From Rhizobium sp. FKL33 (GTDB lineage: Bacteria; Pseudomonadota; Alphaproteobacteria; Rhizobiales; Rhizobiaceae), in NCBI RefSeq assembly GCF_005222915.1, contig NZ_STFX01000018.1, positions 124,001-188,000 on the forward strand: DNA of 64,000 nucleotides. The letters are read 5' to 3'. Under the pieces are notes generated by a model. It ran no database searches. It was given only the letters and a program-made list of their open reading frames with translations, and was not told the DNA's origin. Both the position numbers and the translations under genes were made by a program. Shown here piece after piece: positions 17,320 to 25,997 of this stretch. Each line of letters begins with the position of its first letter. Position 1 is the first letter of the stretch.

Positions 17320-18723
17320 ATGGACTACAGTCTGATCATCGGCGGCGAAAGCGTGCCGACGGAAAACCATGCGCCCATTCGCAATCCGGCAAATGGCGAC
17401 ATTGTCGGGATGATGCCGCTGGCGACGCCGGAGCAGCTTGACCAAGCTGTCGATGCCGCCGCCGCCGCTTTCAGGAGCTGGAGCCAGACATCGGAAGAGG
17501 AGCGCATCGCGGCCTGCCGCGCAATGGCCGATGCGATCAACGCGCACGCCGAGCAGCTGGCCCACTTGCTGACCCTCGAACAGGGCAAACCGATGAACGG
17601 TTTGGGTTCGCGGTTCGAAATCGGCGGCGCGGTGGCCTGGACGCGCCATACGGCGGAACTGCAGCTCCCTGTGGAGATCCTTCAGGACGACAATCAAGGC
17701 CGCGTCGAGCTCCATCGCAAACCGATCGGCGTCGTCGGTTCGATCACGCCGTGGAACTGGCCGGTGATGATCGCCTGCTGGCATATCGCGCCGGCGATCC
17801 GCGCCGGCAACACGGTGGTGATCAAGCCGTCGCCGATGACGCCGTTATCCACCATCCGGCTCGTCGAGATCATCAACACCGTTCTGCCGCCGGGCGTGGT
17901 CAATGTCGTTACGGGCGACAACGGGATCGGCGCGAAGCTTTCCGCGCACCCGACGGTGGCGAAGATGACCTTCACCGGCTCCACCGAGACCGGCAAGAAA
18001 ATCATGGCGTCGGCTGTCGAGACCCTGAAAAGGCTGACGCTGGAACTCGGCGGCAACGATGCCGGCATCGTCCTCCCCGATGTCGATCCCAAAGGGATCG
18101 CCGAGGGTCTCTTCTGGGGGGCCTTCATCAACAACGGCCAGACCTGCGCCGCGTTGAAGCGGCTCTATGTTCACGACAGCATCTATGACGACGTCTGCCA
18201 GGCGCTGGCGGCCTATGCCGTCAACATCCCCGTCGGCGACGGAATGGAGGAATCGAGCATTCTCGGGCCCGTTCAGAACGAGATGCAGTTCAACAAGGTC
18301 CGCGAACTCGTCGACGACGCCCGCGCCAATGGAGGCCGCATCCTGACCGGCGGTCAACCGATGGATCGCGCCGGCTATTTCTATCCGATCACGCTGGTGG
18401 CCGATGTGTCGGACGGGATGCGCCTTGTCGACGAGGAGCAGTTCGGCCCTGCCCTGCCGATCATCCGCTATACCGATATCGACGAGGTGATCGAGCGCGC
18501 CAACCGCAATCCGGCGGGCCTCGGCGGCTCGGTGTGGTCGTCCGATCCCGATCTGGCGCGCCGCTACGCGCTCAAACTGGAATGTGGTTCGGTGTGGATC
18601 AACAAGCATGGAGCCATCCAGCCCAATGCGCCGTTCGGCGGCGTCAAGAATTCGGGCATCGGCGTGGAGTTCGGCGCCGAAGGCCTCAAGGAATTCACCA
18701 CCATCCAGACCGTGCTGAGCTGA
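17320..18723 (+). CDS. aldehyde dehydrogenase family protein (AldA-like)
   Basis: 467-residue NAD(P)-dependent aldehyde dehydrogenase. PWNWP provides the substrate-positioning Asn146, LELGGND the general base Glu242, and NNGQTCAALKRLYVH the nucleophile Cys276. The GQTCAALKR segment and LELGGND are those of the broad AldA/lactaldehyde-like clade, not the benzaldehyde type at 997, so the two enzymes are not recent duplicates. The gene ends two bases before the ATG of a GMC dehydrogenase, suggesting an alcohol to aldehyde to acid pair. Substrate unknown. Confidence 0.85.
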   Translation: MDYSLIIGGESVPTENHAPIRNPANGDIVGMMPLATPEQLDQAVDAAAAAFRSWSQTSEEERIAACRAMADAINAHAEQLAHLLTLEQGKPMNGLGSRFEIGGAVAWTRHTAELQLPVEILQDDNQGRVELHRKPIGVVGSITPWNWPVMIACWHIAPAIRAGNTVVIKPSPMTPLSTIRLVEIINTVLPPGVVNVVTGDNGIGAKLSAHPTVAKMTFTGSTETGKKIMASAVETLKRLTLELGGNDAGIVLPDVDPKGIAEGLFWGAFINNGQTCAALKRLYVHDSIYDDVCQALAAYAVNIPVGDGMEESSILGPVQNEMQFNKVRELVDDARANGGRILTGGQPMDRAGYFYPITLVADVSDGMRLVDEEQFGPALPIIRYTDIDEVIERANRNPAGLGGSVWSSDPDLARRYALKLECGSVWINKHGAIQPNAPFGGVKNSGIGVEFGAEGLKEFTTIQTVLS

Positions 18724-18725
18724 CC

Positions 18726-20321
18726 ATGGAAACCTTCGACTTCATCATCATCGGCGGCGGTTCCTCCGGCTGCGTTCTGGCCAACCGCCTGTCAGAAAAT
18801 CCGGCTCACTCGGTGCTGCTGATCGAATCCGGTCGCGCCGACAAGGACCCGTTCATCCATATCCCCGCGACTTTCTTCAGGGTTCTGCAAAAAGGCGTCG
18901 ACATTCATCCCTATATGTCGGAGCCGGAAAAGGGCCTCAACGGCAGACCCTCGATCGTGCCGCAGGGCAATGTTCTCGGCGGCGGCAGTTCCGTCAATGC
19001 GATGATCTATATCCGTGGTCATCGCAACGATTACGACACCTGGTCGCAGATGGGCTGCAAGGGCTGGTCCTATGAGGATGTGCTGCCCGCCTTTCGTTCG
19101 CTCGAGAACAATCAGCGGATTTCCGACCGCTACCACGGGCGCTCCGGAACCCTTTCGGTTTCCGATCCTCGTCATCGCCACCCCCTCAACGAGGCCTTTG
19201 TGAAGGCGGCCACGGAGGCTGGAATTCCGTTCAACGCCGATTTCAACGGCGCGGTTCAGGACGGCGTCGGCTTCTACCAGAGCACCACGCGCAACGGCCG
19301 TCGCTGGTCGTCCGCTCAGGCATTTTTGCGGGAGGCCGAAAAGCGGTCCAACCTCAAGATCATGACCGAGACGAAAGTCGGCCGCATTCTGTTCACCGGC
19401 AAACGCGCGACCGGCGTGGAATTGCTCGACGGTCGCAAGATCGGCGCGTCGAGAGAAATCGTGCTCGCGGCAGGAGCGATCGCCACCCCGAAAATCCTGC
19501 AATTGTCAGGGATCGGCGACGCTGAACATCTGGACGGCTTCGGCATTCCCGTCGTCGCGGACCTACCGGGCGTCGGCGCAAATTTCCAGGATCACCTGGA
19601 AGTGCCCGTCCAGGGCGAGACGCGCGATCCCATTTCCATCCTGGGCGAGGACAAGGGCTTGCGCGCCGCCCTCCACATGATCCGCTATATCATGACGCAT
19701 CGGGGCCTTCTCAGCTCGAATGTCGTGGAAAGCGGCGGCTTCGTCGATACCGCCGGCACTGGGCAACCCGACATCCAGTTCCATGTCCTGCCGGTGCTCG
19801 TTGGTTTCGCAGATCGCGAACCTGAGCCGGGCCATGGGTTGTCGGTCGGACCCTGCTTCCTGAGACCGCGCTCGCGCGGCACGGTGAAATTGAGATCCGC
19901 CGATCCTCGCGACGGCGCGCTTTTCAACGCCAACTCGCTGTCTGATCCGCAGGATGTCGAAACACTAGTGCGCGGCGTCGAATTGGCCATTCGAATACTG
20001 GAAGCGCCGTCTTTGGCTCGGCTCGTCAAGCGCCGGGTGTTGCCCAAACCCGGCGTCGAGAAAGATCCGGAGGCGCTGAGAAGTTACATCCGCCAAACGG
20101 CCAAGACCGTGTTCCACCCATCCGGCACCGCCAAGATGGGACGGGCCGACGACCGTATGGCCGTGGTCGGACCGGATCTGAAAGTCCATGGCGTCGACGG
20201 GCTGCGCGTGAGCGACGCCTCGGTCATGCCGACACTGGTGTCCGGCAACACCAATGCGCCCGCAATGATGATCGCGGCCCGAGCGGCGTCCTTCATCACC
20301 GGCAAGTCCATCCCGGCGTGA
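18726..20321 (+). CDS. GMC family (choline dehydrogenase-like) oxidoreductase
   Basis: 531-residue FAD-dependent alcohol dehydrogenase. The FAD motif IIIGGGSSGC starts at residue 7, the GMC signature region is PQGNVLGGGSSVNAMIYIRG, and the catalytic His and Asn are in FHPSGTAKMG and SGNTNAP. Unlike the GMC protein at 2555 it has no signal peptide, so it should act in the cytoplasm or at the inner membrane. The frame is open upstream into the aldehyde dehydrogenase gene, but the ATG at 18726 starts the conserved Rossmann strand. Annotated relatives are called choline dehydrogenase, yet no betaine genes are near; an alcohol imported by the adjacent ABC system is more likely. Confidence 0.87.
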   Translation: METFDFIIIGGGSSGCVLANRLSENPAHSVLLIESGRADKDPFIHIPATFFRVLQKGVDIHPYMSEPEKGLNGRPSIVPQGNVLGGGSSVNAMIYIRGHRNDYDTWSQMGCKGWSYEDVLPAFRSLENNQRISDRYHGRSGTLSVSDPRHRHPLNEAFVKAATEAGIPFNADFNGAVQDGVGFYQSTTRNGRRWSSAQAFLREAEKRSNLKIMTETKVGRILFTGKRATGVELLDGRKIGASREIVLAAGAIATPKILQLSGIGDAEHLDGFGIPVVADLPGVGANFQDHLEVPVQGETRDPISILGEDKGLRAALHMIRYIMTHRGLLSSNVVESGGFVDTAGTGQPDIQFHVLPVLVGFADREPEPGHGLSVGPCFLRPRSRGTVKLRSADPRDGALFNANSLSDPQDVETLVRGVELAIRILEAPSLARLVKRRVLPKPGVEKDPEALRSYIRQTAKTVFHPSGTAKMGRADDRMAVVGPDLKVHGVDGLRVSDASVMPTLVSGNTNAPAMMIAARAASFITGKSIPA

Positions 20322-20336
20322 TCGTCTCGCCGAGAC

Positions 20337-20364
20337 CGACCGGCTGATTGGAGGCGGCCGGTCG
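20337..20364 (+). promoter_or_regulatory. intercistronic stem-loop before the binding-protein gene
   Basis: CGACCGGC (20337-20344) pairs with GCCGGTCG (20357-20364) around a 12-base loop. It lies 41 bp upstream of the periplasmic binding protein start; such hairpins often raise binding-protein expression by protecting mRNA ends. Confidence 0.45.
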
Positions 20365-20404
20365 CCCATCACAGGGCGACAGATAACAAATGGAGGAGAA
20401 CCAC

Positions 20405-21661
20405 ATGAAAAGAACAACCTATCTGCTCGCCGCTTCCGCGGCGATTGTCCTGGCCGGCGGCGCAAGCGCGATGGCCGCCCCGAGTTGCGGTCTCAACAAC
20501 GGCAAGAAGGCCGAGGGCGCGCCGATCCAGGTCGGCGCCGTCGTGGGCCAAACCGGGCCGGACGATTTCTCGTCATCCGCAAAAGCCGCCCAGGCCTATT
20601 TCGACTGCGTCAACGCCAATGGCGGCGTCAATGGCCGCCCGATCGACTATCTGGTCGAAGATGACCAATGGAACCCAGAGGTCGCGGGACAGGTTGCCGC
20701 CAAACTCGTCAAGGACAAGAACGTGGTCGCCCTCGTCGGCAGCGCGTCTTTCGTGGAAATGGGCGTCAACGCCAAGCTCTATGAAGATGAAAACGTGATG
20801 TCCATGGCGTCCGGTTGCGCGGTCGCGGAATGCTTTGAATCGAAGAACATCGTGTCGACCAACCAGGGACCGCTGCCATCGAGCATCGGCGCGGCGCAAT
20901 GGGCGGTCGCCAATCTCGAGTCCAAGAATGTCGTCTGCATTGGCCTGACCATTCCCACCGTCGGGCGCTATTCCTGCGGCTGGACCGAAAAATACATGCA
21001 GTCCAAGAACCTGACCGGTTCGAGCGTGCTGATCGATCCCGGCGCGGCCGACATGAATTCCGCCTATCTCGAGGCCGTCGCGTCCGGAGCCGACACCATA
21101 CTGGTCAATCTGCCTGCGGGCATGGCTGCCGCCTTCCTGCAGGTGGTGATGGAATCTGGGACGCAGGATCAATACAAATGGATTTCGTCGACCCCGCTTT
21201 ACGACAAGGATGTGCCGGCTCTGCTCGGCGACGCCTGGTCGGGAAAGATGTACATCAACGCCGAACTCACGCCGATCGACGGCACGGGGCCTGATGCGAC
21301 CAACTGGCGCGAGATCATGGACAAATACGGCCAAGCGAGCGATCCGCGCGACACGTTCAGCCAGTCCGGCTACCTATCGGCCCGTTTCTTCGTCGACGCC
21401 ATGCTGAAACTCGACCCGGCCAAGATCGATCGAAATTCCGTCACCGAAGCGATCCGCGCCATCAAGAACGAGAAATCCGATCTTCTCTGCGGCCCCTACT
21501 ATGTGGGCCCCGGCGATCGCCACATGCCGAACCACGCAAACGTGATGATGCAGATGATCGACGGCGGTTTCAAGCAGGTGGGCGGCTGCACTGATGTCGA
21601 CAGCGCCTATCTCGATCCGATCCGCGCCCAGGAAAAAGAGCTCGGAATTTCCAGCAACTGA
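20405..21661 (+). CDS. branched-chain-type ABC transporter substrate-binding protein
   Basis: 418-residue periplasmic binding protein of the LivJ-like (Peripla_BP_6) class. The signal peptide MKRTTYLLAASAAIVLAGGASAMAA is cleaved before PSCG. The mature domain begins IQVGAVVGQTGPDDFSSSAKAAQAYFDCVNANGGVNG, typical of the class. ATG at 20405 with GGAGGAGA eight bases upstream is preferred to an in-frame ATG at 20390. It is the first gene of a complete importer (binding protein, two permeases, two ATPases). Similar systems carry aromatic acids or amides as well as amino acids, and the neighbouring alcohol and aldehyde dehydrogenases suggest a non-amino-acid ligand. Confidence 0.87.
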   Translation: MKRTTYLLAASAAIVLAGGASAMAAPSCGLNNGKKAEGAPIQVGAVVGQTGPDDFSSSAKAAQAYFDCVNANGGVNGRPIDYLVEDDQWNPEVAGQVAAKLVKDKNVVALVGSASFVEMGVNAKLYEDENVMSMASGCAVAECFESKNIVSTNQGPLPSSIGAAQWAVANLESKNVVCIGLTIPTVGRYSCGWTEKYMQSKNLTGSSVLIDPGAADMNSAYLEAVASGADTILVNLPAGMAAAFLQVVMESGTQDQYKWISSTPLYDKDVPALLGDAWSGKMYINAELTPIDGTGPDATNWREIMDKYGQASDPRDTFSQSGYLSARFFVDAMLKLDPAKIDRNSVTEAIRAIKNEKSDLLCGPYYVGPGDRHMPNHANVMMQMIDGGFKQVGGCTDVDSAYLDPIRAQEKELGISSN

Positions 21662-21676
21662 TGAACGGATGAAGCG

Positions 21677-22549
21677 ATGGGCGCCTATGGCCTCTTCCTG
21701 GTGTCCGGCCTTGCCGTGGGCGCACTCTACGCCCTCGGCGGGGTCGGGCTCGTGCTGCTCAATCGGGCGACCGGCGTCTTGAACTTCGCCTATGGCGCGA
21801 TTGGCGGCCTCGGCGCCATGTGCGCCTGGCAGATCCTGCAATGGGGTTATCCGGAGCCCTTGGCCTGGGTCGCCTGCCTTGCGGTCGGCGTCTTTCTGTC
21901 GGCCGGCTACGGCGCGCTGGTGGCGCCGGGGCTCGCCCATCGCGAGCCGGTCGTCAAGGCCATCGCGACCCTCGGCTTCGGCATCGCCATTCTCGGCGTG
22001 ATGAACCTGCTCTGGGTGGTCAATCCGCGCAAGCTGACGCTCGCTCTCGACGGCGTGGCGATCAATTTCCTCGGACTGAGAATGACCGGCACGCGCCTTC
22101 TGGCTCTGGTCGCCGGCATTGTCATGACGGCCGGCATGGGATTGTTCCTCGCCCGCACGCGGCTCGGACTGATGATGCGGGTGCTTGCCGATGATCGCCA
22201 GCAGGCGGCCGTGCTTGGTACGCCGATCCGCAAGGTCGAGACCATCGCCTGGGGCTTTTCCGGCCTGATGGCGGGGATTACGGGCATGCTGTTCGGCGAT
22301 CTCGTGCGGCTTGACCCGGCGGTCCTGACCTTCATCGTCATCCCCATCATCGCCACGACCGTCGTCGGCCGGCTGACCTCCATCCGCACGACATTTTTCG
22401 CCGGGCTCGCGATCGGCGTGATCGAAAGCTTTTTGACGCTTTACAAGCCGCTCGCCCCGTTCCGCATCGCCTCGCCGTTCATCGTGGCCATTCTGGCGCT
22501 GTTGTGGCTGCAGCGCGGCCGCAGGCTGACATTCGCAGGAGCCGACTGA
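21677..22549 (+). CDS. branched-chain-type ABC transporter permease (LivH-like)
   Basis: 290-residue inner-membrane permease with about eight hydrophobic segments. It starts MGAYGLFLVSGLAVGALYALGGVGLVLL, a LivH hallmark, and carries the LAFAYG-like LNFAYGAIGGLGAM. Its stop codon overlaps the next permease start (TGATG). Confidence 0.87.
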   Translation: MGAYGLFLVSGLAVGALYALGGVGLVLLNRATGVLNFAYGAIGGLGAMCAWQILQWGYPEPLAWVACLAVGVFLSAGYGALVAPGLAHREPVVKAIATLGFGIAILGVMNLLWVVNPRKLTLALDGVAINFLGLRMTGTRLLALVAGIVMTAGMGLFLARTRLGLMMRVLADDRQQAAVLGTPIRKVETIAWGFSGLMAGITGMLFGDLVRLDPAVLTFIVIPIIATTVVGRLTSIRTTFFAGLAIGVIESFLTLYKPLAPFRIASPFIVAILALLWLQRGRRLTFAGAD

Positions 22550-23583
22550 TGCAGACAGCCCGATCCCTACCCACATCCGACGTCGCCTCGACCATCGGGA
22601 AGCGGGACCGTAAGCCCCTGCCCCGCGCCTGGGCGCCGCTTGGGTTGATTTTCGCCGCTTTCCTGCTCCCATCCGTTGCCGGCGCCCTGTGGCTCAAGGT
22701 GATGACGTCGGTGGTGATCTACACGCTCACCGCAGCCAGCATCGGTCTTCTCTACCGCAAGCTCGGCCAGGTGTCGCTGGCCCAGGTCGCCTTCATGGGA
22801 TGCGGCGGTTGGGTCGCCCTTCGCCTCGCTTATGGCGTCGGTCTTCCGTTCGAGCTGAACATCTTTGTCGGGGGGCTGTTTGCTGCGCTGACGGGCATGA
22901 TCTTCGCCTATCCCGCTCTCAAGATGCGCGGGCTCTATCTTGCGCTCGTCACCTTGATGGCGGCCGGCGGCTTCGGAATTCTCATCAATGTGCTGCAATT
23001 TCCGAATGGCGGGCCGGGATTTCTGGGTTTCGCTGTCAAATCCGTGTCCTACATGCCCCGACCATGGGTCGCCCAAACCGACGCAGCCTATTTTCGGTAT
23101 TGCGTGATCGTCGTCGCTCTCGGTTTCGGCCTGATCTATCTGCATGAACATTCGAGGCCGGGGCGAGCCTGGTCGCTGATCCGGCGCAGCGAAGCGGTCG
23201 CCATGTCCGCTGGCGTCAATGTGACCGCCTACAAGATCTGGGGCTTCGGCTTGTCGGGTTTTCTGGCCGGCGTCGCCGGCGGTCTGCTCGCCGGCAATCT
23301 CCAGCTTCTCGACGCCCGTTCCTTTCCGCCGGCGGAATCCGTCATGATTTTCGCCCTGACGGTGGTCGGAGGAGCATGGCATTGGTACGGGGCCGTGATC
23401 GCCGCGCTGCTTTATCGGTTCATGCCCGCTTTGCTCAACGATCTCGGCGTCAACGGCGACGCCGCCTATATCATTTTCGGCGCGGCGCTCATTCACGCGC
23501 TGATCACCGCACCGCAGGGCATCGCCGGTCAGATCGCTGGGCTTTCGACGCGCTGGACAAAGGGATGGGGAGCTTCGAGATGA
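22549..23583 (+). CDS. branched-chain-type ABC transporter permease (LivM-like)
   Basis: 344-residue permease with an N-terminal cytoplasmic tail and about ten hydrophobic spans. YRKLGQVSLAQVAFMGCGGWVALRL and MRGLYLALVTLMAAGGFGILIN are LivM-type motifs, and the EAVAMSAGVNVTAYKIWGF loop contacts the ATPase. The ATG at 22549 overlaps the upstream stop. The end overlaps the ATPase start by four bases. Confidence 0.86.
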   Translation: MQTARSLPTSDVASTIGKRDRKPLPRAWAPLGLIFAAFLLPSVAGALWLKVMTSVVIYTLTAASIGLLYRKLGQVSLAQVAFMGCGGWVALRLAYGVGLPFELNIFVGGLFAALTGMIFAYPALKMRGLYLALVTLMAAGGFGILINVLQFPNGGPGFLGFAVKSVSYMPRPWVAQTDAAYFRYCVIVVALGFGLIYLHEHSRPGRAWSLIRRSEAVAMSAGVNVTAYKIWGFGLSGFLAGVAGGLLAGNLQLLDARSFPPAESVMIFALTVVGGAWHWYGAVIAALLYRFMPALLNDLGVNGDAAYIIFGAALIHALITAPQGIAGQIAGLSTRWTKGWGASR

Positions 23584-24296
23584 TTTCCATTCGCGATATC
23601 ACGGTGAGTTTCGGCGGCGTTCGAGCGCTCAACCGGGTCACAGTGGAGCTCAACGATCCGGTTGTCGGGATCATCGGCCCCAACGGGGCCGGCAAGACCA
23701 CCTTTCTCAATGTCCTCTCGGGTTTCATCACGCCCGCCAGCGGGTCCATCAGGGCCTTCGACACCGAGATCCTGCCGATGTCGCCGCACCGACGCAGCCG
23801 ATGGGGCCTCCGTCGGTCCTTCCAGAAGGAGCAGGTCGTCGACGAGCTGACGGTTGAGAACAATGTCGCCGTCATGCTCGACAGCCTCGGCCTGTCCGCA
23901 GCCGAGCGCGAGCGTCAGTTGGCCGGCGCGCTCGACTTCTGTGGCCTTGCATCCATTCGCAAGGCCCGCGCGAGCGGTCTCAACGCGTTCGAGCGGCGCA
24001 TGACGGAAATTGCGCGCTGCGTGACGGGTCGGCCGAAAGTGTTGATGCTGGATGAACCGGGAGCGGGATTGAGTCAGATCGAAGTCGACAGGCTTCGCCA
24101 GATCATCCTCGACATCCACGCGTATAACGGCGCCGTGACCTTGCTGATCGACCATGACGTCGATCTGATCCAAGCCGTGTGCCAATCCACCATGGTGCTG
24201 GATTTCGGATCGCTGGTGACGTCTGGTCCGACCCGGGACGTCCTCAATGATCCCCGCGTGCGCGCTGTCTATCTCGGCGCCGAGGAGGTGGCATGA
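23580..24296 (+). CDS. branched-chain-type ABC transporter ATPase (LivG-like)
   Basis: 238-residue nucleotide-binding subunit. Walker A is GPNGAGKTT at about residue 36 and Walker B is VLMLDEPGAGL. The expected LSGGQ signature is not canonical: the region reads ASGLNAFERRMTEIARC, so the signature is degenerate. The H-loop His is in LLIDHDVDLI. It pairs with the following LivF-like ATPase, as is normal for this importer class. The ATG overlaps the permease stop codon. Confidence 0.85.
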   Translation: MISIRDITVSFGGVRALNRVTVELNDPVVGIIGPNGAGKTTFLNVLSGFITPASGSIRAFDTEILPMSPHRRSRWGLRRSFQKEQVVDELTVENNVAVMLDSLGLSAAERERQLAGALDFCGLASIRKARASGLNAFERRMTEIARCVTGRPKVLMLDEPGAGLSQIEVDRLRQIILDIHAYNGAVTLLIDHDVDLIQAVCQSTMVLDFGSLVTSGPTRDVLNDPRVRAVYLGAEEVA

Positions 24297-25003
24297 GCCG
24301 CATAGCCATACACAATCTAAATGTCAGGCGAGGCAACAAACGGGCGGTCGATGATTTCTCGCTCACCTTGCAGAGCGGCCGCATCACCGCTCTCCTCGGT
24401 CCCAACGGAGCGGGCAAGAGCACGCTGGTCCTGGCGCTGGCGGGCGTATTGCCGATCGAAAGCGGCGCTATCGACATTGATGGCAGATCGATGGCGGGCC
24501 AGCCGCCGGAGACGATCCGCGCCGCCGGCCTCGCCGCGGTTCCCGAGGGCCATCGCGTGCTTTCCGGTCTCAGCGTTCTCGACAATCTCAGGGCCGCCGG
24601 CTTCGTGCACAGCCGTATCGACGCCGAGAGCGCGGTCGAGGACGTGTTCGACATTTTCCCGGAACTGGCCGAGCGCAAGGCTCAGTTGGCCGGATCGATG
24701 TCGGGCGGCCAGCAGCAGATGTTGGCGCTCGGCCAGGCCCTCGTCGCCCGGCCAAAATTCATTCTGGCGGACGAAATGTCACTCGGCCTGTCGCCTCTGA
24801 TCGTCAAGCGGCTCATGGGCGTCCTCGTCAGACTGGCCGAAGGCGGCGCCGGCGTTCTCTTGATCGAACAGTTCACCCATATCGCATTGAAGGTCGCAAG
24901 CGAAGCCAGCGTCATGTCGCGGGGCAAAATCACCTTTCTCGGCCCGCCAGAGACATTGATCAACGAACCCGAGATCCTGCATCGCGCCTATCTGGCCCAA
25001 TAG
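24293..25003 (+). CDS. branched-chain-type ABC transporter ATPase (LivF-like)
   Basis: 236-residue second nucleotide-binding subunit with Walker A GPNGAGKST, a clear signature MSGGQQQMLALGQAL and Walker B FILADEMSLGL. The LivF-type PEGHRVLSGLSVLDNLRA stretch is present. It overlaps the LivG-like gene by four bases and closes the operon; the convergent AraC gene ends 19 bp away. Confidence 0.87.
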   Translation: MSRIAIHNLNVRRGNKRAVDDFSLTLQSGRITALLGPNGAGKSTLVLALAGVLPIESGAIDIDGRSMAGQPPETIRAAGLAAVPEGHRVLSGLSVLDNLRAAGFVHSRIDAESAVEDVFDIFPELAERKAQLAGSMSGGQQQMLALGQALVARPKFILADEMSLGLSPLIVKRLMGVLVRLAEGGAGVLLIEQFTHIALKVASEASVMSRGKITFLGPPETLINEPEILHRAYLAQ

Positions 25004-25022
25004 ACACGAAGAGCCAGATTTT

Positions 25023-25898
25023 TCAACGAGAGGCGGCGCCGCTGTGATCGGCGCGCCACTCGCTCGGTGACATGCCGGCCTTCAACTTGAAAAAGCGTGA
25101 AAAATAGGCCGCATCCTTGAAGCCGATTTCATAGGCGATGTCTTCGAGCGGTCGGATCGTGAATTGAAGCAGGCGTTTTGCTTCGAGAAGGCGTCGTTCG
25201 TTGATGAAGGCCTTCACGCTCTTGCCGAAACTCTGTTCGCAGGCGCGGCCCAGGAGATGCGGCGTTGTCCCGAGCGTGGAAACATATCGGTCGACCGGCC
25301 AGTTGTCGCGAAAATGGAGATCGACCAGACGCCGAAATTCAGAGGCAAGCAATCCGCTTTCGGAAGGGCCATCAACAGTCTGGTCAGGTCGGAGCCGGGC
25401 GATTTCCGTCAAGGCCACCGCCGTGAGCGCAAGCAGGATCTGGTCCGCCCCCGGCCTGTTGTCGCGATACTCGGACGCAATCTGATCCATGACCTGTGAA
25501 AGCCGCCGCCAACCCTCGTCGTCGCTTCGATCGGTGATGAGCAGGGGCGCATCAAGGGGCAGGATCGTCTGGCGTCTCATCGGAACGAGAGCGCTATCGG
25601 CGATGGACAGAACGATGGCGTCGCTGGTCGCCGGCTCCACGCTGAAGCCGTGGACCACGCCGCTCGGGACGAAACTGACCGTCGGCGCCAAAAAATCCAA
25701 CCGCCGATCCTCGATGAAATAGGCGCCGTGCCCACTCGTCCAGAAGGTGATCTGCGCCATTCGCGCATGACGATGCGCCGAAACCTCCCCAAGATGGACA
25801 TTTCTTCGCGCCATCACCGTCTCGACATGCAGAAAACCGACATCGAGCGGACGGTCAGGTTCCCCATAGACAAAAAAGGATGGAACGGCTTCGGTCAT
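25023..25898 (-). CDS. hpaA: AraC/XylS family activator, HpaA-like
   Basis: 291-residue AraC-type regulator with a cupin sensor (VHLGEVSAHRHARMAQITFWTSGHGAYFIEDRRLDFLAPTVSFVPSG) and a C-terminal double helix-turn-helix (VDRYVSTLGTTPHLLGRACEQSFG, IEDIAYEIGF-type segment LEDIAYEIGFKDAAYFSRFFK). Length and order match HpaA/PobR, activators of 4-hydroxyphenylacetate and 4-hydroxybenzoate hydroxylase genes. It is divergent from hpaB with a 99-bp gap, the same layout as hpaA-hpaBC in enterics. It should sense 4-hydroxyphenylacetate and switch on hpaBC. The frame extends upstream on the minus strand over hpaB, but the conserved protein starts at the ATG ending at 25898. Confidence 0.82.
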   Translation of the reverse strand: MTEAVPSFFVYGEPDRPLDVGFLHVETVMARRNVHLGEVSAHRHARMAQITFWTSGHGAYFIEDRRLDFLAPTVSFVPSGVVHGFSVEPATSDAIVLSIADSALVPMRRQTILPLDAPLLITDRSDDEGWRRLSQVMDQIASEYRDNRPGADQILLALTAVALTEIARLRPDQTVDGPSESGLLASEFRRLVDLHFRDNWPVDRYVSTLGTTPHLLGRACEQSFGKSVKAFINERRLLEAKRLLQFTIRPLEDIAYEIGFKDAAYFSRFFKLKAGMSPSEWRADHSGAASR

Positions 25899-25997
25899 CG
25901 CAACGCCGGAAAAAGTGCAAGTGATTTTGCCATTCTGTGCATGGAGAGAGGGGAGCGCAAGCACTAAAATCTTGATCAACGTCAAAGGAGGAGTTCC

